Origin: Chlamydiae bacterium RIFCSPHIGHO2_12_FULL_49_9
Lineage (GTDB): Bacteria > Chlamydiota > Chlamydiia > Chlamydiales > SM23-39
Reading direction: 5' to 3'
Length of the DNA: 16,330 nt
Assembly: GCA_001794935.1 (NCBI GenBank)
Contig: MGLY01000073.1
Location: 4,041-20,370 of the forward strand
The position numbers and the translations under genes were made by a program. Below are positions 13,281 through 16,330 of the stretch, piece by piece. Every line of letters starts with the position of its first letter. Within the stretch, counting starts at the first letter, position 1. The notes beneath the pieces are model-generated. The model saw only the letters and a list, made by a program, of their open reading frames with translations, made no database searches and had not been told where the DNA came from.

Positions 13281-14820
13281 TTTTTGGCAGAAAAATCCGG
13301 CGCTTCTCTACGGAGTCACCCTTCTCATTGGGTCGAGCAGCGCCCTTTTTTGGCCCTTCCCCTGGAACTTTCTCTTCCCTTTTCTTTGGAGCCTTTATCT
13401 TTTCTTTCAAGGGAAAACCCCGCTCTTTCTTTTACTCGGAGCCGCCGCCCTCTACTCCCACTTGCTCTACAAGCCCATAATTGATCCGAGAGAAGAAAAA
13501 GGAGTCTATTTCGCCACCCAATCTCTACAACCTTACACATCTCCATTCAAAAAGGGGTTCGTGTACAAAGGCTCTCTCTTTCTCTCTGAGGGGCGAATTC
13601 CCTGCACTATCTATTGCTACAGTAAGGATCATCCTCCGGGGGATTGCGATTACATCTTATCGGGAAAGATCTCCCCCAAGAGGCCTTACGATCTCTTTTT
13701 CAAACCTCAAAAATGGACTCCTGTTAAAAAGAGCTTTTCCTTAGCGCAACTCCGCTACAAGGCCAAAAAGAAATTCGCCCTATTTTTACAAAAAAAGATC
13801 CCGTCTAAAAAAGCCTCCTCTTTTCTTTCCTCTCTCATCACAGGAAATGTCGAGAACCGATCTCTTCAATATGAATTTACAAGACTGGGTCTCCAGCATA
13901 TTTTGGCTATTTCCGGCTTTCACTTTGGAGTCTTGATCGCCCTTTCTTCTTTTTTTCTAAACTTCCTGCTTCCGAAGCGCTATACCTCATTTTTGCTCTT
14001 GATTGCGATCAATGCCTATTTCCTCTTTGTCGGCTCCCTTCCTTCCGTCCAAAGGAGCTGGGCTGCGGCAAACCTCTACATCCTCTCTCAAATCCTCAGG
14101 AGAAACACCTCCGGGTTAAATCTTTTGGGCGCCGCTCTTCTTCTCGAAGTCATCATCAATCCCCTCGTCTCCTCAAAGATCGGCTTTCAGCTCAGCTTTG
14201 CAAGCTGCTTCGGCATTCTACTTCTCTATCCGCTCTTAGAAAAAAATCTGTTTCCCAAGCACTCTTTTCCAGATCTATTAGAACTTGGATTTTTCTCTAA
14301 ACACGCCTCTTTTCTCCTCCTCTTCCTGCAAAAAGCAATCTCTTTAACGCTCGCCGTCAATACAGCCATTTTGCCCCTTCTTCTCTACCACTTTCATCAG
14401 TTCCCCTGTTTAAGTCTCTTTTACAATCTCTTCTTCCCCTTCCTCGCCGGCCTTGCAATCTTTTTTCTTCTCATTTCGCTGCTTGTCCATCTCGCATTTC
14501 CGCCACTGGCTATCTTCCTCTTCAAGACAACCAGCTTTTTCACCTTAGAGATCCTCAACTTGACCTCCTATCCGCCGACAGCCCTCGATTACTCGCTCTT
14601 TATCTCGAATATCCCTGCCTGGAGTTTGCCGATTTACCTCTTCTGCCTCCTTTACATTTCCATATTTTATAAAACTCAAACAACTGAAAAAGAGCAACTT
14701 ATATCCGACCAAAAAGCGATATATCGCAAATTAGTCGCGACCAAAATACGATCTATCGTAAAATGGTCGTATGAGAAGAATCTATCAGGAACTGATCCAG
14801 GATCACCTTCTGCGCCTTAG
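13252..14820 (+). CDS. comEC: ComEC/Rec2 family DNA-uptake membrane channel
   Basis: A 522-residue polytopic membrane protein. After N-terminal hydrophobic segments (~20-75) there is a DUF4131-like external region (~80-160) and then the competence domain with the hallmark FTRLGLQHILAISGFHFGVL (209-228), followed by many membrane helices to about residue 473. ComEC forms the channel that carries single-stranded DNA across the inner membrane. The C-terminal metallo-beta-lactamase domain of longer ComEC proteins is absent, as I recall for chlamydial versions. The start overlaps ndh by 29 bases and has no clear ribosome site, so coupling is likely. Residues ~474-522 are hydrophilic and translate the tandem palindromic repeats and the first 50 bases of the next gene. 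That tail probably results from insertion of the ATPase locus. Confidence 0.88.
   Translation: MKSFLISDNNFWQKNPALLYGVTLLIGSSSALFWPFPWNFLFPFLWSLYLFFQGKTPLFLLLGAAALYSHLLYKPIIDPREEKGVYFATQSLQPYTSPFKKGFVYKGSLFLSEGRIPCTIYCYSKDHPPGDCDYILSGKISPKRPYDLFFKPQKWTPVKKSFSLAQLRYKAKKKFALFLQKKIPSKKASSFLSSLITGNVENRSLQYEFTRLGLQHILAISGFHFGVLIALSSFFLNFLLPKRYTSFLLLIAINAYFLFVGSLPSVQRSWAAANLYILSQILRRNTSGLNLLGAALLLEVIINPLVSSKIGFQLSFASCFGILLLYPLLEKNLFPKHSFPDLLELGFFSKHASFLLLFLQKAISLTLAVNTAILPLLLYHFHQFPCLSLFYNLFFPFLAGLAIFFLLISLLVHLAFPPLAIFLFKTTSFFTLEILNLTSYPPTALDYSLFISNIPAWSLPIYLFCLLYISIFYKTQTTEKEQLISDQKAIYRKLVATKIRSIVKWSYEKNLSGTDPGSPSAP
14706..14769. repeat. Two tandem 32-base palindromic repeats before the second ATPase gene
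   Basis: Units 14706-14737 and 14738-14769 directly abut and agree at 26 of 32 positions. Each is itself a dyad: CGAC at one end and GTCG at the other, with an inner stem (GCGATA/TATCGC in unit 1, TACGAT/ATCGTA in unit 2). Each unit pairs at 12 of 16 positions. One inner pair is G-C in unit 1 and A-T in unit 2, so the symmetry has been kept through change. The array ends one base before the ATPase ATG. It reads as a double operator or two hairpins; there are no spacers, so it is not CRISPR. Confidence 0.65.
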
Positions 14821-15979
14821 GCAAATGGTTTTTTTAATGGGGCCAAGACAGGTTGGAAAAACGACCTTGAGCTTGGCTGCAGCTGAAATCCATCCTAGGC
14901 ATTCCTATTTTAACTGGGATAATCCGGCGGAAAAGCTCCTTTTTATCGAGGGACCGGACGCCATAGCAAAGCAGGCGGATCTTTTGGAACTGGCCAAAGA
15001 AAAACCCGTCCTCATCTTCGATGAAATCCATAAATACAGGAAATGGAAGCAATTTTTAAAAGGCTTTTTCGATGCCTATGAAAGAACCTCTAAAATGATT
15101 ATTACGGGCAGCTCAAGGCTCAACGTCTACAAAAGAGGCGGCGACAGCTTGATGGGTCGCTATTTTTACTATCGAATCCATCCTTTGACAGTTGCGGAAA
15201 TTACCGCTCCCTATCTGATCGAAGACGAAATTCGGAAAAATCCCAAGCCCATTTCAGATGAGGATTGGAATGCCCTCATGGAACATGGGGGTTTCCCTGA
15301 GCCCTTCCTCCAGCGCTCAAAATCATTTTCCCGTCGTCTTCAAGCCATACGAAAAGATCAGCTTTTTCGAGAAGACATTCGAGATGGAACAAGAATCCAG
15401 GAGCTCGCTCAGCTCGAGCTGCTTGCAGAACTTTTGAGAAAACAGGCAGCCCAGGCAATGGACTACGTCTCCCTGTCTAAAAAGGTAGGCGTTTCTATCG
15501 ACACGATCCGCCGTTGGATAGAAGTTCTTAAATCGTTTTATTATTGCTTTTCAATTCAGCCCTGGTCGAAAAATATCAGCCGTTCTCTTTTAAAAGAGCC
15601 CAAGCTTTATCTTTGGGACTGGTCTTTGGTTGAAGAAGAGGGCCACCACCATGAAAATCTCGTCGCAAGCCACCTGCTTAAAGCGGTCCATTTCTGGACA
15701 GATCGGGGTCTCGGGAATTTTGGCCTCTACTATCTCCGGACAAAAGATAAAATTGAAGTCGATTTCCTGGTTACTAAAAACGGAAAGCCATGGTTCCTGG
15801 TTGAAGTGAAAACAAAAGCCAAAGGACTCTCCTCCAGCCTCTACCGCTTCCAAGAAGAGACGGGAGCTCCTCACGCCTTCCAGATCGCTTTTGATCTCCC
15901 CTTTGTCGACAAGAATTGTTTTGAAGAAAAAGGCCCCATTCTTGTCCCCGCCAAGACCTTCCTTTCCCAGCTCGTCTAA
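14771..15979 (+). CDS. AAA ATPase with DUF4143 C-terminal region (second copy)
   Basis: A 402-residue member of the same ATPase family as the gene at 6814-7995, but only distantly similar in sequence. It carries Walker A GPRQVGKTT (24-32, the same nine residues as the first copy), Walker B LIFDEIHK (81-88), sensor TGSSRL (112-117), SLMGR (126-130) and GGFPEP (173-178). A helix-turn-helix-like region lies at ~231-256 (VSLSKKVGVSIDTIRRWI). The PD-(D/E)XK-like set is Glu295, Asp331 in IEVDFLV and Glu345-Val-Lys347 in VEVKTK. All motifs are intact. The ATG overlaps the comEC end by 50 bases in another frame and follows the tandem palindromes by one base, with no ribosome site. No remnant of a comEC 3' end is visible downstream. 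The function is unknown; a mobile or selfish locus is inferred from its position. Confidence 0.82.
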   Translation: MRRIYQELIQDHLLRLRQMVFLMGPRQVGKTTLSLAAAEIHPRHSYFNWDNPAEKLLFIEGPDAIAKQADLLELAKEKPVLIFDEIHKYRKWKQFLKGFFDAYERTSKMIITGSSRLNVYKRGGDSLMGRYFYYRIHPLTVAEITAPYLIEDEIRKNPKPISDEDWNALMEHGGFPEPFLQRSKSFSRRLQAIRKDQLFREDIRDGTRIQELAQLELLAELLRKQAAQAMDYVSLSKKVGVSIDTIRRWIEVLKSFYYCFSIQPWSKNISRSLLKEPKLYLWDWSLVEEEGHHHENLVASHLLKAVHFWTDRGLGNFGLYYLRTKDKIEVDFLVTKNGKPWFLVEVKTKAKGLSSSLYRFQEETGAPHAFQIAFDLPFVDKNCFEEKGPILVPAKTFLSQLV

Positions 15980-15992
15980 AAAATTTTTAGAC
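15974..15992. terminator. 19-base A/T palindrome at the end of the second ATPase gene
   Basis: GTCTAAAAA-A-TTTTTAGAC is a perfect 9+1+9 inverted repeat that includes the TAA stop (15977-15979). It could terminate the ATPase transcript before the tRNA promoter, although the stem is A/T-rich. Its core matches the shorter palindrome at 8065-8077 after the first ATPase locus. Confidence 0.4.
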
Positions 15993-15993
15993 T

Positions 15994-16023
15994 TTGACGA
16001 ATAGCCCTTCTTTTAGATAGTAT
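15994..16023 (+). promoter_or_regulatory. Possible promoter of tRNA-His
   Basis: TTGACG (15994-15999) is followed 18 bases later by TAGTAT (16018-16023, 4 of 6). The predicted start is within about ten bases of the tRNA 5' end, as is usual for a tRNA gene. Confidence 0.4.
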
Positions 16024-16036
16024 TTAAGGTTTTTAC

Positions 16037-16111
16037 GGCGATCGTAGCTCAGTTGGTTAGAGCGTTGGATTGTGGATCCAAATGTCGCGGGTTCGAGCCC
16101 CGTCGATCGCC
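16037..16111 (+). tRNA. tRNA-His, anticodon GTG
   Basis: A complete cloverleaf. The acceptor stem GCGATCG (16038-16044) pairs perfectly with CGATCGC (16104-16110). The extra G at 16037 faces C73 at 16111, the special mark of tRNA-His. The anticodon stem TTGGA/TCCAA encloses GTG at 16072-16074. The D arm (GCTCAGTTGGTTAGAGC) and T loop (TTCGAGC) are normal. The terminal CCA is not fully encoded. A run of six T follows at 16114-16119 and may end transcription. Confidence 0.95.
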
Positions 16112-16125
16112 CATTTTTTCAGCCG

Positions 16126-16330
16126 GTGAATGTGTCTCTTTTACAAGCCATTTTGCTGGGCCTGGTTCAAGGCTTAACCGAATTCTTCCCCGTCAGCTCT
16201 TCCGCGCATCTTCGTCTTGCCAAGTGGTTTTTAGGCCTCTCAGATGGGGAGCGCCTTCTCTATTTTGATCTCATCTGTCACGCAGGCACCCTTTTCGCTC
16301 TGATTTTTTTCTTGAGAAAAGAGGTTTGGA
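16126..16330 (+). CDS. uppP: Undecaprenyl-diphosphatase, N-terminal part (runs off window)
   Basis: The first ~68 residues of UppP/BacA, the membrane enzyme that recycles undecaprenyl diphosphate to the monophosphate carrier for cell-wall and surface polysaccharide synthesis. The frame reads LLQAILLGLVQGLTEFFPVS, then SSAHLRLAKW, matching the family's QGxTEFLPVSSSGHL active-site loop with Ala for Gly. A hydrophobic stretch (LICHAGTLFALIFFL) follows near the window end. No in-frame ATG exists; the start is GTG at 16126 or GTG at 16132. It begins only 14 bases after the tRNA, with no clear ribosome site, so it may have its own short leader or share the tRNA transcript. Confidence 0.9.
   Translation, partial: MNVSLLQAILLGLVQGLTEFFPVSSSAHLRLAKWFLGLSDGERLLYFDLICHAGTLFALIFFLRKEVW

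Noticed and set aside
14706..14769. CRISPR array
   Set aside because: Only two repeats, directly abutting, with no spacers and no cas genes.
15980..16037. tRNA-His as an attachment site for the second ATPase locus
   Set aside because: The locus is upstream of the tRNA 5' end, no duplicated tRNA fragment is seen, and no integrase is present.
16053..16268. 71-codon frame covering the tRNA and the uppP start
   Set aside because: It runs through a perfect tRNA-His and in a different frame from the clear UppP sequence.

Overview
The window looks like chromosome from a member of the Chlamydiae, most likely an environmental (Chlamydia-like) lineage and not the Chlamydiaceae. The main reason is gene order. 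From memory, Chlamydia trachomatis has dnaX, ybaB/ebfC, ptsI, ptsH, a hypothetical gene and comEC in a row (about CT334-CT339). The same genes occur here in the same order, with hprK, a SUKH-domain gene, ndh and an ATPase gene added. By eye the base composition is higher in G+C than in Chlamydiaceae. I cannot fix the genus.

Layout. (1) 1-2714, plus strand: the 3' part of a phosphoglucomutase gene, coupled by an ATGA overlap to a eukaryotic-type Ser/Thr kinase. (2) 2704-4830, minus strand: a PgpH/YqfF-type 7TM-HD protein, expected to break down cyclic di-AMP. It meets the kinase gene tail to tail with an 11-base overlap. (3) 4831-4941: a divergent control region with two overlapping opposed promoters and a perfect 14-base palindrome. 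(4) 4942-6710: dnaX and ebfC. (5) 6711-8068: an inserted AAA ATPase/DUF4143 gene, followed by a second, diverged copy of the ebfC 3' end. (6) 8074-11870, minus strand: SUKH gene, hprK, ptsH and ptsI, a sugar-free regulatory phosphotransfer module. (7) 12009-14820, plus strand: ndh (type II NADH dehydrogenase) overlapping comEC (membrane DNA channel). (8) 14706-15992: two tandem 32-base palindromic repeats and a second AAA ATPase/DUF4143 gene that overlaps the comEC end. (9) 16037-16330: tRNA-His(GTG) and the start of uppP.

How the genes work together. HprK should phosphorylate the Ser of HPr and EI its His. No sugar permease is present, so the module is probably regulatory. EbfC and DnaX are the usual recombination/replication pair.

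The most unusual part is the pair of DUF4143 ATPase genes. Each sits at the 3' end of a conserved core gene, each starts inside or directly after two tandem operator-like palindromes of its own design, and each ends at an A/T palindrome that includes a stop codon. At the first locus the ebfC 3' end is duplicated, as expected if a small element inserted there and supplied a replacement gene end. I see no integrase or transposase. The idea that these are small self-regulating, end-replacing mobile or selfish loci is inference.
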